DNA of 26,436 bases. It comes from Clostridia bacterium. GTDB taxonomy: Bacteria; Bacillota_A; Clostridia; Oscillospirales; Acutalibacteraceae. The number at the start of each line of letters is the position of its first letter. Position 1 is the stretch's first letter. Below the pieces are notes generated by a model that had not been told where the DNA came from, ran no database searches, and was given only the letters and a program-made list of their open reading frames with translations. The stretch spans positions 1 through 26,436 of the forward strand of contig JAFPAK010000111.1 of the NCBI GenBank assembly GCA_017390825.1, written 5' to 3'. The position numbers were made by a program, and so were the translations under genes. Below, piece by piece: positions 1 to 7,768 of this stretch.

Positions 1-2
1 AC

Positions 3-32
3 ACATTGACCTATACACCGGATATCTGGTAA
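3..32 (+). CDS. Possible 3' end of an upstream gene (partial)
   Basis: One frame is open from the window edge and ends in TAA at 30-32, eleven bases before a strong terminator hairpin. The nine visible residues (TLTYTPDIW) identify no family. The call rests only on the terminator that follows, so an untranslated region is equally possible. Confidence 0.25.
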   Translation, partial: TLTYTPDIW

Positions 33-42
33 ACAACGAAGC

Positions 43-79
43 AAACCGCGTTATGCAAAAGCATAGCGCGGTTTTTCTT
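43..79 (+). terminator. Rho-independent terminator of the gene upstream of the window
   Basis: The arms AAACCGCGTTATGC (43-56) and GCATAGCGCGGTTT (61-74) pair around an AAAA loop with one internal mismatch and are followed by TTTCTTT. This isolates the FAD/GH94 operon from whatever lies upstream. Confidence 0.85.
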
Positions 80-100
80 TATAAAATAATAAACTTTTCG

Positions 101-129
101 TTGATTATTCGTCTTGCTTGCTGTATAAT
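101..129 (+). promoter_or_regulatory. Sigma-A type promoter of the FAD oxidoreductase-GH94 operon
   Basis: TTGATT (101-106), a 17-bp spacer and a perfect TATAAT (124-129) lie 47 bp upstream of the first start codon. Just downstream, AAAGGAAT (133-140) and ATTCCTTT (155-162) form an inverted repeat across the expected transcription start and leader. It could be a repressor site or a leader hairpin. Confidence 0.75.
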
Positions 130-176
130 GTGAAAGGAATAAATAAAACAAATAATTCCTTTTGGGGTGATGAGTA

Positions 177-1523
177 ATGTATAAATTCAATTCAAGGGAA
201 ATTCCGCTTAACAGCAGCTACGATGTTATAGTTATCGGCGGTGGTCCTGCCGGCTGCGCTGCTGCTACCTCTGCTGCAAGAGAAGGAGCTAAAACGCTGC
301 TCATCGAGGCATCGGGTATGCTCGGCGGCATGGCCACGAAAGGTCTTGTAGAAGCATGGACACCGTATTCAGACGGAATACGGATCATATACGGCGGCTT
401 ATCACGCCGTGCAATGGAGGAAACTAAAGCGCAAATGTCGCATATCAATCCTGCTATGACAGATTGGGTGCGCATTGACTTTGAGGTGCTTAAAACCGTT
501 TATGACAAAATGGTGACCGAAGCCGGCGCAGATGTGCTGTTCCATAGTTTTGTTTGTGCAGTTGATATGGAAAATGACCGCAATGTCGGCGCTGTTATAG
601 TTGCAAACAAATCTGGACTTACTGCATATAAGGCTAAAGTCTATATAGATTGCTCGGGCGATGCCGATATAGCAGCGTGGGCAGGCAATGAAATGGCAAA
701 CGGTGACGGTAAAGACGATGTCCAGCCCTCGACCCATTGCTTTGTTATTACAAATATCAATGAGGATGCATACAACAAGGGTGAAAGTCTCTACGGCGGC
801 AACCCGAAAAGTGCAATACATGACATTGTTGCAGATGCTGAATTCACCATTCCCGATACTCACCTTTGCGTTGGACTTATAGGTCCGGGTACACTTGGCT
901 TTAACGCAGGTCATATTTGGAATGTTGACCCGACAGATCCCGAAAGTGTTACAAAAGGTATATTGCGCGGCAGAGAAATGGCAAGAGAATTCTTTGTTGC
1001 ACTAAAAAAATACCGCCCTGACATATTCGCAAACGCATATCTGGTTGAAACTGCGCCGACAGTGGGCTCAAGAGAATCGCGCAGAATTATCGGTGACTAT
1101 ATTTTCACCACAGAGGATTATTTTGCAAGGCGCTCCTTCCCGGATGAGATAGGCAGAAACAACTATTTTATAGACATACATAAATCTGCTGAAGAATTAA
1201 CGACAATGAAGGGACATTCAGACGATCGTTTTGAACGCTATAAATCAGGCGAATCACACGGAATCCCATATCGCTGTCTTTGCCCTCGTGACCTTGATAA
1301 TGTGTTGGTTGCAGGCAGAACCATCTCGACTGACAGAATCACACAAGGCTCAACAAGAGTTATGCCGTGCTGTCTTGTAGAGGGCGAAGCTGCAGGTATG
1401 GCGGCAGCCTTCTGTTTGGGAGACGATGAGATCAATATCCACAAGGTTGATACTCAAAAACTTCGCCGCCGTCTTACAGAAGAAGGTGCATATCTGCCCC
1501 GACTTGATACAGATACATTTTAA
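177..1523 (+). CDS. FAD-dependent oxidoreductase (FAD_oxidored family)
   Basis: 448-residue flavoprotein. Residues about 17-45 form the Rossmann dinucleotide fold (DVIVIGGGPAGCAAATSA, then an acidic LLIE end) that binds the FAD ADP moiety. The C-terminal part (residues about 375-425) carries the LDNVLVAGRTIS...GSTRVMPCCLVEGEAAG signature of the FAD_oxidored (PF12831-like) group, which closes over the flavin. No signal peptide or membrane segment is seen, so it should be cytosolic. The substrate cannot be read from sequence; members of this group are often found beside glycoside-active genes. The start at 177 follows GGGGTGATGA with good spacing. The next gene, a GH94-like phosphorylase homologue, begins 21 bp downstream with its own AAAGGA ribosome site, so the two are probably one operon driven by the promoter at 101-129. 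A role in oxidising a sugar or glycoside handled by the neighbour is inference. Confidence 0.85.
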   Translation: MYKFNSREIPLNSSYDVIVIGGGPAGCAAATSAAREGAKTLLIEASGMLGGMATKGLVEAWTPYSDGIRIIYGGLSRRAMEETKAQMSHINPAMTDWVRIDFEVLKTVYDKMVTEAGADVLFHSFVCAVDMENDRNVGAVIVANKSGLTAYKAKVYIDCSGDADIAAWAGNEMANGDGKDDVQPSTHCFVITNINEDAYNKGESLYGGNPKSAIHDIVADAEFTIPDTHLCVGLIGPGTLGFNAGHIWNVDPTDPESVTKGILRGREMAREFFVALKKYRPDIFANAYLVETAPTVGSRESRRIIGDYIFTTEDYFARRSFPDEIGRNNYFIDIHKSAEELTTMKGHSDDRFERYKSGESHGIPYRCLCPRDLDNVLVAGRTISTDRITQGSTRVMPCCLVEGEAAGMAAAFCLGDDEINIHKVDTQKLRRRLTEEGAYLPRLDTDTF

Positions 1524-1544
1524 ACAGAGAAAGGATATATAACA

Positions 1545-3848
1545 ATGGCGTCTTTTGGACATTTTCAAAACTGTAATGAGTACAAGATCACAGAAAAGGA
1601 GCTTGCTCGTCCGCTTCTTAACTACATATGGAATGCAAGAGTGCTTTCCGGTGTGAACCACCTAGGCGGCGGTATGGGCGCATACGGCACCCGTGCGCTT
1701 GCTTATATCGACCCCACAGGCAAGGGCAGATGCTCCGTTATCCGTGACGGCAACAGATATTTTTACATCAAGGACAAGAAAACCGGTGTTGTTTTCAATC
1801 CGGGATGGTATCCTACCAAAACAGAGGTTGAGGATTTTTACTGTGTTCACGGTCTCGGCTATTCAAAAATAGGCAGCACATATAATGGCATCAAGGCTGA
1901 TGCAAGAGTATTTGTAAACGACAGCGACCCGTGCGAAATATGGACCGTAACTCTTACCAACACATCTGATGAAACAAAAGATATCGCTGCTTATTCATTT
2001 GTGGATTTTCAGCTTGAGGGCTACCAGCGTTACAGCGATTATAATTCATATGTTCACTCGGAATATGATGAAAAATCGCATACTATCGTCTGCTTCAATA
2101 AAGCCATGGAGCGTCCGCATGAGTGGTTTAACGGCTTTATTTCTACTGATACTGAGCCTGTTGCTTTTGATACATCAAGAAGAGCGTTTCTCGGCGTATA
2201 CGGCAGCATCCAGGAGCCGGACGGCGTTAAGAAAAACACACTTTCAAATTCTTACGCTGCCTGCGAGCAAATGGTCGGTGCCTTCCAGCACGATTTCACA
2301 CTTTCAGCAGGTGAAAGTGTGAGTTATTCAGTTATCATCGGTGCGGCTGACAGTATGGAAACTGCCTCTGGGATTGCAAACGGTGTTTTTGCAAGTGGCA
2401 AGATCGAGGCTGACTTTGCTGCATTGCTCGACAGCAAAAAAGAAATGAGCGAGGATATCTTCGTTGAAACTCCCGATGAAAAAGTAAACAATTTCGCAAA
2501 CTATTGGCTCAAGCAGCAGGTGCAGCTCTGTGCTGAAGTCGGTCGTGATACCGGCAAGGGCTTCCGTGATCAGCTTCAGGACGCATGGGCAGTTGCCTCC
2601 TTCAATCCGCAGCTTGCAAAGGAAAAGATCCTTGAAACACTTACATATATGTATTCTGACGGCAGATGCGTTCGTGGTTGGTTGCCGCTTGATCATCATA
2701 TTTATTCCGACGGTCCCACATGGGTACCGCCCACGATCAACGCATATATCAAGGAAACAGGTGATGTTGATTTCTTAAAATATCCCGTAAAATATCTTGA
2801 TGAGGGTGAGGATACTGTATTTGATCACATTCTCACCGCAATGCGTTTCGTTTCCGACGATCTCGGTGAGCACAAGCTCGTTAAATCCCGTGACGGTGAC
2901 TGGAACGATTCACTCAATATGACAGGTCTTAAGGGCAAGGGTGAGTCTGTATGGACATCTATTGCTTGCTACTATGCGCTCAATAACACCGCCGAGATCG
3001 CTAAAAATATTCTAGGTGATGATGCGATCGCTAACGAGATGACCGAGCGTGCTGCTCGCATCCGTGAAGCTGTAAACGAAAACGGATGGGACGGAAATTG
3101 GTATCTCGCCGCTATCAACGACTATAATGAAAAAGTCGGATCACACACCGAAAAAGAGGGTATGATCTACCTCAATTCACAGACATGGGCTGTGCTTTCG
3201 GACATCTGTGATGACGATCGCAAGAAGGCTTGCCTTGATGCAGTTGATACATATCTTGATTCTGACTACGGCCCGCTCACACTCTATCCCACATACACAC
3301 AGTTCAACAACAGAATAGGCCGTCTTACAAGCTTTATCCCCGGCATCTGGGAAAACGGCACGCCGTATTGTCACGGCGGCACCTTCAAGGTCGTTGCAGA
3401 CTGTATTGAGGGCAGAGGCGACAAGGCTTACGAAACTATTACAAAAATACTTCCCGACAGCGCTACCAATCCTTCAGAGCAATCGGGCTGTGAGCCTTAT
3501 GTTGTGACTAATATGTTCTTTGGTCCCGATAATCCACGCAAGGGCGAAACGCTGTTCGCATGGGTAACCGGTACTGCAGGCTGGATGTTCAGAGCTATCA
3601 CGCAGTATATGTGCGGTTTCCATCCGTCATACAGCTCATTTGAATTGAAGCCCTGTATTCCTGCTGATTGGAAAAAGGTAACTATGCACCGTAAATTCAG
3701 GGGCGATGTTTACAACATCACTATCGTGAATGAAAACGGCAAAGAATGTGGTGTTAGCTCTATTACTGTTGACGGCAAAGCTATCGACGGTAACATAGTT
3801 CCGCTTTTCGGTGACGGAAAATCACATGAAATAACAGTTGAAATGTAA
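1545..3848 (+). CDS. GH94-like glycoside phosphorylase family protein
   Basis: 767 residues, about the length of cellobiose or chitobiose phosphorylases. The N-terminal half is a beta-sandwich type region and the C-terminal half an (alpha/alpha)6-barrel type region. Two GH94 landmarks are visible: GFRDQLQD (R341 to D346; sugar-binding in the family) and DGDWND (D452-D455), the motif holding the general acid. Family members use inorganic phosphate to cleave beta-linked disaccharides and release a sugar 1-phosphate, usually in the cytosol, and no signal peptide is seen here. The substrate is not predictable. The N-terminus (ITEKELARPLLNYIWN) is unlike the usual YGYF...TPRPW opening, so this is a divergent subgroup. 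It is preceded by an FAD oxidoreductase and followed directly by a palindromic repeat element. The start has AAAGGATATATAACA before ATG. Confidence 0.85.
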   Translation: MASFGHFQNCNEYKITEKELARPLLNYIWNARVLSGVNHLGGGMGAYGTRALAYIDPTGKGRCSVIRDGNRYFYIKDKKTGVVFNPGWYPTKTEVEDFYCVHGLGYSKIGSTYNGIKADARVFVNDSDPCEIWTVTLTNTSDETKDIAAYSFVDFQLEGYQRYSDYNSYVHSEYDEKSHTIVCFNKAMERPHEWFNGFISTDTEPVAFDTSRRAFLGVYGSIQEPDGVKKNTLSNSYAACEQMVGAFQHDFTLSAGESVSYSVIIGAADSMETASGIANGVFASGKIEADFAALLDSKKEMSEDIFVETPDEKVNNFANYWLKQQVQLCAEVGRDTGKGFRDQLQDAWAVASFNPQLAKEKILETLTYMYSDGRCVRGWLPLDHHIYSDGPTWVPPTINAYIKETGDVDFLKYPVKYLDEGEDTVFDHILTAMRFVSDDLGEHKLVKSRDGDWNDSLNMTGLKGKGESVWTSIACYYALNNTAEIAKNILGDDAIANEMTERAARIREAVNENGWDGNWYLAAINDYNEKVGSHTEKEGMIYLNSQTWAVLSDICDDDRKKACLDAVDTYLDSDYGPLTLYPTYTQFNNRIGRLTSFIPGIWENGTPYCHGGTFKVVADCIEGRGDKAYETITKILPDSATNPSEQSGCEPYVVTNMFFGPDNPRKGETLFAWVTGTAGWMFRAITQYMCGFHPSYSSFELKPCIPADWKKVTMHRKFRGDVYNITIVNENGKECGVSSITVDGKAIDGNIVPLFGDGKSHEITVEM

Positions 3849-3851
3849 TAA

Positions 3852-4220
3852 AAAACGGAGATGACTTAAGCGAGTTATATTGCTTCGCAGTTATATTCGG
3901 CTACCGCCGAGTGATATTGCCTTCGGCATTTTAAGGGCGAATAAAATATCACGCTTTGCTAATATCTCACCAAAGGTGAGGTATGCAAAGCATATCACTT
4001 TTGATTTATCAAAAATATCACTGTGAGACCTGTCTCACAATATCACTTATTAAAACATTTTCTGAGATGGGTTAAGGGTTTTAGGTTCTCCTAACAAGTG
4101 ATATTGGGCGCCCAAATGCCCTGCTTGCTACGGTATGAGACAAAATTAAAAGGAAGCACGAAAATTTCGTACTTCCTTTTACTGTCCTTTACAGTACGAC
4201 CCGTATGCCATCTCCGTTTT
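3852..4220 (+). repeat. Palindrome-rich intergenic element with terminal inverted repeats (MITE-like?)
   Basis: This fills the 384-bp gap between the GH94-like gene and the M28 peptidase. The ends are a perfect 12-bp inverted repeat: AAAACGGAGATG (3852-3863) and CATCTCCGTTTT (4209-4220). Inside, the 9-mer AGTTATATT/AGTGATATT occurs at 3873, 3889, 3910 and 4097, and its complement AATATCACT at 4014 and 4039, with near matches at 3945 and 3992. The gaps are small palindromes: GCTTCGC, CGG...CCG, GCCTTCGGC, CTCACC...GGTGAG nested in GCTTTGC...GCAAAGC, TTGATTTATCAA, GTGAGACCTGTCTCAC and TTGGGCGCCCAA. No transposase or long reading frame is present and I could not find a clear target-site duplication. 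A related copy starts at 26290. A non-autonomous mobile element or a structured-RNA cassette are both possible. Confidence 0.75.
4148..4180 (+). terminator. Strong hairpin at the right end of the repeat element, terminator- or attenuator-like
   Basis: AAAAGGAAGCACGAAA (4148-4163) and TTTCGTACTTCCTTTT (4165-4180) match over 16 bp with one mismatch. The right arm ends in TTTT, as in terminators whose U-tract pairs with an upstream A-tract. TCGTAC (4167-4172), part of the right arm, can instead pair with GTACGA (4194-4199), so two exclusive folds are possible just upstream of the M28 gene. The alternative-fold reading is inference. Confidence 0.55.
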
Positions 4221-4232
4221 CGAGGAATTATT

Positions 4233-5147
4233 ATGACCGAAACAACGAAAACAATTTTTGAAAAATACGAGATACGAAAATCAAAACAACAAAAGACTGA
4301 ATTTATAGAATATGTCAAAAGCCTTGCCGATATGGCAGGATATGAGGTAAAGACTGAAAAAGGTATGCTGGGCGCAAGAAATATTGTCATCGGCGATCCC
4401 GAAAGCGCAAAAGTGATATATACTGCACACTACGATACCTGCGCTACCTTGCCATTTCCGAATTTGATAACACCGAAGAACATCGGATTGTATCTTCTTT
4501 ATCAGATCGCAATAGTCCTTGCCGTATTTGCAATAGTATTTATAATCACATTTTTGTCTTCATTTATCGTGCCTGCGCCGTTTTTAACATTGGTGTATGA
4601 GCTGAGCGTTTTAGTGTTACTCGGTTTTTTTGTATTCGGTCCTGCCAACAAGCATACCGCAAACGACAATACCTCAGGTGTTACGGTGGTTATCGACACA
4701 ATGCTCTCAATGCCCGAAAATGCTAAAAAAGATGCGGCGTTTGTGCTTTTTGATTTAGAGGAGATGGGTCTTTTCGGCTCTTGCGGCTACAATTCAAAGC
4801 ACAAGACTATGATGAAAAATAAGCTGCTTATCAATTTCGACTGTGTTTCAGACGGCAACGACATATTGTTGATAGTTAAAAAGAAAGCATCAGACTATAT
4901 TCCTGCAATTACTGAGGCTTTTAAGGGCAATGAAACGATTTGTACCCAAGTCGTATCAAAAAATGTATTCTACCCGTCTGATCAGTCATCATTTCCTATG
5001 GGAGTGGGTATCGGTGCATTTAAGCGCACAAAACGTTTAAAGATACTGTATCTTGATCGCATCCACACAAAACACGACACCATTTACAATGAGGAAAACA
5101 TCAGCTTCCTTGTAAACAGTGCAATAAAACTTACTGAAATTTTATAA
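4233..5147 (+). CDS. M28-family metallopeptidase with two inserted membrane helices
   Basis: 304 residues from the ATG at 4233, chosen because GAGGAA lies just upstream; an in-frame start at 4098 falls inside the repeat element and lacks a site. The zinc ligand pattern of M28 aminopeptidases is complete: H66-x-D68 (AHYDT), D145 (NDNTSG), E176-E177 (DLEEMG), D203 (NFDCVSDG) and a C-terminal His (H278 or H281 in RIHTKHDT). Two hydrophobic stretches, about 86-110 and 114-137, lie between the first and second ligand motifs. The protein is therefore probably anchored by a hairpin inside its own catalytic domain. Which side of the membrane the active site faces is unclear, as there is no signal peptide. 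The substrate is probably a peptide N-terminus, by family. Confidence 0.8.
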   Translation: MTETTKTIFEKYEIRKSKQQKTEFIEYVKSLADMAGYEVKTEKGMLGARNIVIGDPESAKVIYTAHYDTCATLPFPNLITPKNIGLYLLYQIAIVLAVFAIVFIITFLSSFIVPAPFLTLVYELSVLVLLGFFVFGPANKHTANDNTSGVTVVIDTMLSMPENAKKDAAFVLFDLEEMGLFGSCGYNSKHKTMMKNKLLINFDCVSDGNDILLIVKKKASDYIPAITEAFKGNETICTQVVSKNVFYPSDQSSFPMGVGIGAFKRTKRLKILYLDRIHTKHDTIYNEENISFLVNSAIKLTEIL

Positions 5148-5150
5148 TGA

Positions 5151-5233
5151 AAGAACTCACCTGTTTATGATATGCACTCAAAAAGTTAAACACTTTTTTT
5201 GGGAGTGCATATCAGTTTATAGGTGAGTTTCTT
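5151..5233. terminator. Long bidirectional hairpin between convergent genes
   Basis: The left arm AAGAACTCACCTGTTTATGATATGCACTC is nearly complementary to 5203-5233 (GAGTGCATATCAG...AGGTGAGTTTCTT), with a few bulges. The loop contains CACTTTTTTT. It lies between the stops of the M28 peptidase (+) and mnmA (-) and probably ends both transcripts. It is much longer than a typical terminator. Confidence 0.7.
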
Positions 5234-5264
5234 TTTAAGCCTCCGTTTTATGCAACTATTATTA

Positions 5265-6335
5265 TCATCCGATGATAGTTCCGCCGCCGATAACATAATC
5301 GCCATCATAAAATACAGCAAACTGACCGGGGGTAACTGCACGAGCAGGTGAATCAAATTCAACTCTGACCGTGTCGCCGTGCGGATATACTGTACAGTCG
5401 GCAGACGGACCATTGTACCGTATTTTTGCCTTACACTTAAATGGTTCAATCGGCTCTTTATATATCCAATTCAAATCCTTTGCAATAAGATCATTTTTAA
5501 AAGTATCTTCACTGCCGCCAAGCACCACTTCATTCTTTTCTACATCTATACGCACTACAAACATTGGCTTCGCAAATCCGCCGCCAAGCCCCTTACGCTG
5601 ACCTATAGTATAGTGAATGATGCCTTTGTGCTTTCCTATTATCTTACCGTCAAGATCAACAAAGTTGCCGGGACGGCATTCATATCCACGCTTCTCAATA
5701 AAGCCAGCATAATCATTATCCTTAACAAAGCAGATCTCCTGCGAATCAGGCTTATCCGACACAGGCAGACAAAGCTTTCTTGCGTACTCACGCACCTCGG
5801 GCTTTGTGAGTCTGCCGACCGGCAAAAGAAGATGTGAAAGCTGCTCTTGAGTCAATGTAAATAATGCATATGTTTGGTCCTTTTCAGCAGTTACGGAACG
5901 GCGAAGCAGCATTCTACCGTCCTGCCCTGTTTCAACCAGTCCATAATGGCCTGTACAAATATAGTCAAAGCCAAGAGTTTTGGCTCTTCGCAAAAATTCC
6001 TCGAATTTTACAGTGCGGTTGCACATAACGCAGGGGTTTGGTGTTCTGCCTGCAATATATTCCTTAACAAAAGGATCTATTACATCCCTCTCAAACTGCT
6101 CTTTAAAATTAAGCACATGATATTTTATTCCTAAAAGATTTGCAACTCTGCGTGCATCATCTACCGCCGAAAGTGAACAGCAACCGTTTGTGCAGCGTTC
6201 CTCCTCATCTGTGATATCCGGCCATATCTGCATAGTAGCACCCTCGACCTCGTAGCCTTGCTCTATCAACATTGCAGCGGCAACGGACGAGTCCACTCCG
6301 CCACTCATTGCAACCAGCACTCTTTTCTTATCCAT
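5265..6335 (-). CDS. mnmA: tRNA-specific 2-thiouridylase MnmA
   Basis: 356 residues, full length. MnmA activates U34 of tRNA-Lys, Glu and Gln with ATP and inserts sulfur to make 2-thiouridine, in the cytosol. The PP-loop SGGVDS is at 11-16. The catalytic cysteines are C102 (RTPNPCVMC) and C202 (SQEICFV). The tRNA-contact motif YTIGQRKGLGGG and the C-terminal beta-barrel (PGQFAVFYDGD...GGGTI) are present. A Cys-rich patch (RCTNGCC, C48-C53) sits in the N-terminal domain. The gene stands alone, divergent from an RluA-type synthase 100 bp away. That gap contains AT-rich promoter-like sequence, but I could not assign a clean -35/-10 pair to either gene. Confidence 0.96.
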   Translation of the reverse strand: MDKKRVLVAMSGGVDSSVAAAMLIEQGYEVEGATMQIWPDITDEEERCTNGCCSLSAVDDARRVANLLGIKYHVLNFKEQFERDVIDPFVKEYIAGRTPNPCVMCNRTVKFEEFLRRAKTLGFDYICTGHYGLVETGQDGRMLLRRSVTAEKDQTYALFTLTQEQLSHLLLPVGRLTKPEVREYARKLCLPVSDKPDSQEICFVKDNDYAGFIEKRGYECRPGNFVDLDGKIIGKHKGIIHYTIGQRKGLGGGFAKPMFVVRIDVEKNEVVLGGSEDTFKNDLIAKDLNWIYKEPIEPFKCKAKIRYNGPSADCTVYPHGDTVRVEFDSPARAVTPGQFAVFYDGDYVIGGGTIIG

Positions 6336-6435
6336 AATACATTTACAACTCCGTGCAATTTTTTCATTGAATAGTATAGCATATTTTCAAACTGTATGAT
6401 ATACTTATTTTAAAAATATTTTTGGAAAAGAGAAT

Positions 6436-7383
6436 ATGAAAAGCTTTAACATTACAAAAAACGATGCAAATCAGCGTCTTGATAAATTTGTGCAGAAGGC
6501 TGCTCCAAAATTGCCTAACGGTCTGATGTACAAATACATTCGCCTTAAGCGTATCAAGGTAAACGGAGCAAGAGCACAGATATCTACACGGCTAAATGTC
6601 GGTGATGTTGTTGATATGTACATCAATGATGAATTTTTTGCCGCAATTGAAGAAAAGTATGATTTTTTGCGTGCCGGTAAAAAGCTAAGCATAGTGTATG
6701 AGGACGAAAACATTCTCCTTTGCGACAAGCCGGAGGGGCTTATCGTGCATCCTGACGAAAGTGAATATAACGACACACTTATCGGTCGTATAAAACGATA
6801 TTTATACGAAAAGGGCGAATACGATCCGCAGAACGAGAATTCCTTTACCCCTGCCCTTGCCAACCGTATCGACCGCAACACCGGCGGTATCGTCATCACC
6901 GCTAAAAACGCAGAAGCACTCCGTATCCTCAACGAAAAGATCAAACACCGTGAGCTGGATAAATTCTATCTTTGCCTTGTCCACGGCACGCTGAAGGAAA
7001 AGGAAGGCACGCTTTGCGGATATCTGTGCAAGGACGAGAATAAAAATCTTGTGACCGTCAGAAAAGAGCGATTTGAAAACTCCAAGGAAATTCGCACAAA
7101 ATACAGGGTGCTGCGTGAAAATAATGATATGTCGCTGCTTGAAATAGAACTGCTCACCGGCAGAACACACCAGATAAGAGCGCATTTTTCATCTATCGGA
7201 CATCCTCTTGTGGGCGACGGCAAATACGGCAAAAATGCCGCCGATAAAAGGGAAGGATTTACACATCAGGCGCTATACTCTTATCGGCTGGTATTTAATT
7301 TCACCACAGATGCGGGCGAGCTTGAATATTTAAATCGCAAGCAGTTCACGGTAGATCGTGTGTGGTTTGCTGAAAAATTATAG
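6436..7383 (+). CDS. RluA-family pseudouridine synthase (RluC/RluD-like)
   Basis: 315 residues. An N-terminal S4 RNA-binding domain (about 1-65, with RLDKFVQKA and YIRLKRIKVNGARA) is followed by the RluA catalytic domain. Family motifs are LLCDKPEGLIVHP (motif I), RIDRNTGGIVITAKN with the catalytic D146, and GRTHQIRAHFSSIGHPLVGDGKYG-type motif III near 243-265. It isomerises specific uridines to pseudouridine in rRNA, most likely 23S; the target site cannot be read from sequence. The start follows GGAAAAGAG at 6423-6431. Its 3' end overlaps the convergent ymxH-like gene by 6 bp, so no terminator fits between them. Confidence 0.92.
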   Translation: MKSFNITKNDANQRLDKFVQKAAPKLPNGLMYKYIRLKRIKVNGARAQISTRLNVGDVVDMYINDEFFAAIEEKYDFLRAGKKLSIVYEDENILLCDKPEGLIVHPDESEYNDTLIGRIKRYLYEKGEYDPQNENSFTPALANRIDRNTGGIVITAKNAEALRILNEKIKHRELDKFYLCLVHGTLKEKEGTLCGYLCKDENKNLVTVRKERFENSKEIRTKYRVLRENNDMSLLEIELLTGRTHQIRAHFSSIGHPLVGDGKYGKNAADKREGFTHQALYSYRLVFNFTTDAGELEYLNRKQFTVDRVWFAEKL

Positions 7384-7671
7384 ATCATTAAAATATCTGG
7401 AAAGCGACAAGTGCTTTCTTGCAGGTGCATCAGGTAGATCAATGTTTACAAGTATAACATCATCCCCTATCACCTCAACAGCAGACCAATCTATGATGAA
7501 ATCTGGTGTTCTGCCAAGCAATCCGAAAAGGCGTGCTTTGCCGTATATCAGAATAGAGCTGATATTCCCCGTTTCACTGCATATCTGCACATCGCTGATC
7601 TCTCCCATCCTTGCACCGTCTTTAATGCAGATCACCTCTTTTTCATAAAGTTCACTCAGCTTTATCTGCAT
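7378..7671 (-). CDS. YlmC/YmxH-family PRC-barrel protein
   Basis: 97 residues with a single PRC-barrel fold: LSELYEKEVICIKDGARMGEISDVQI, then a beta-rich stretch and DFIIDWSAVEVIGDDVILV. Proteins of this family are common in spore-forming Firmicutes and are annotated as sporulation-associated, though their biochemical role is unsettled. The start has GAGGTGG upstream. The gene reads towards rluA and overlaps its end by 6 bp. It supports a clostridial origin for the window. Confidence 0.85.
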   Translation of the reverse strand: MQIKLSELYEKEVICIKDGARMGEISDVQICSETGNISSILIYGKARLFGLLGRTPDFIIDWSAVEVIGDDVILVNIDLPDAPARKHLSLSRYFNDL

Positions 7672-7727
7672 TTTACCACCTCAAAATTATAATAATATAA
7701 TCTATAATACTAAATTATATTAAAATA

Positions 7728-7760
7728 ACCCTCGTTGCATTACAAAAATGCAGCGAGGGT
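7728..7760 (-). terminator. Terminator downstream of the esterase
   Basis: ACCCTCGTTGCAT (7728-7740) pairs with ATGCAGCGAGGGT (7748-7760), one mismatch, 7-nt loop. On the minus strand the stem is followed by TATTTTAATAT, 9 bases after the esterase stop. Confidence 0.8.
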
Positions 7761-7768
7761 ATTATATT

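Noticed and set aside
402..914. A 170-residue minus-strand reading frame inside the FAD oxidoreductase gene
   Set aside because: It overlaps a well-supported gene, has no family motif and has Cys-rich composition typical of an antisense shadow.
3870..4050. Regularly spaced repeats that might be a CRISPR array
   Set aside because: The repeated unit is only 9 bp, it occurs in both orientations, and the spacers are 7-16 bp palindromes rather than 30-bp unique sequences. No cas gene is present.
4098..4232. A longer M28 peptidase starting at 4098
   Set aside because: The extra 45 codons lie inside the hairpin-rich repeat element, lack a ribosome site and encode no recognisable domain; the ATG at 4233 has GAGGAA upstream.
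6336..6435. Assigned promoters for mnmA and the RluA-type gene
   Set aside because: TATACT-like boxes occur on both strands, but no -35 with 16-18 bp spacing fits either well, so no feature is reported.
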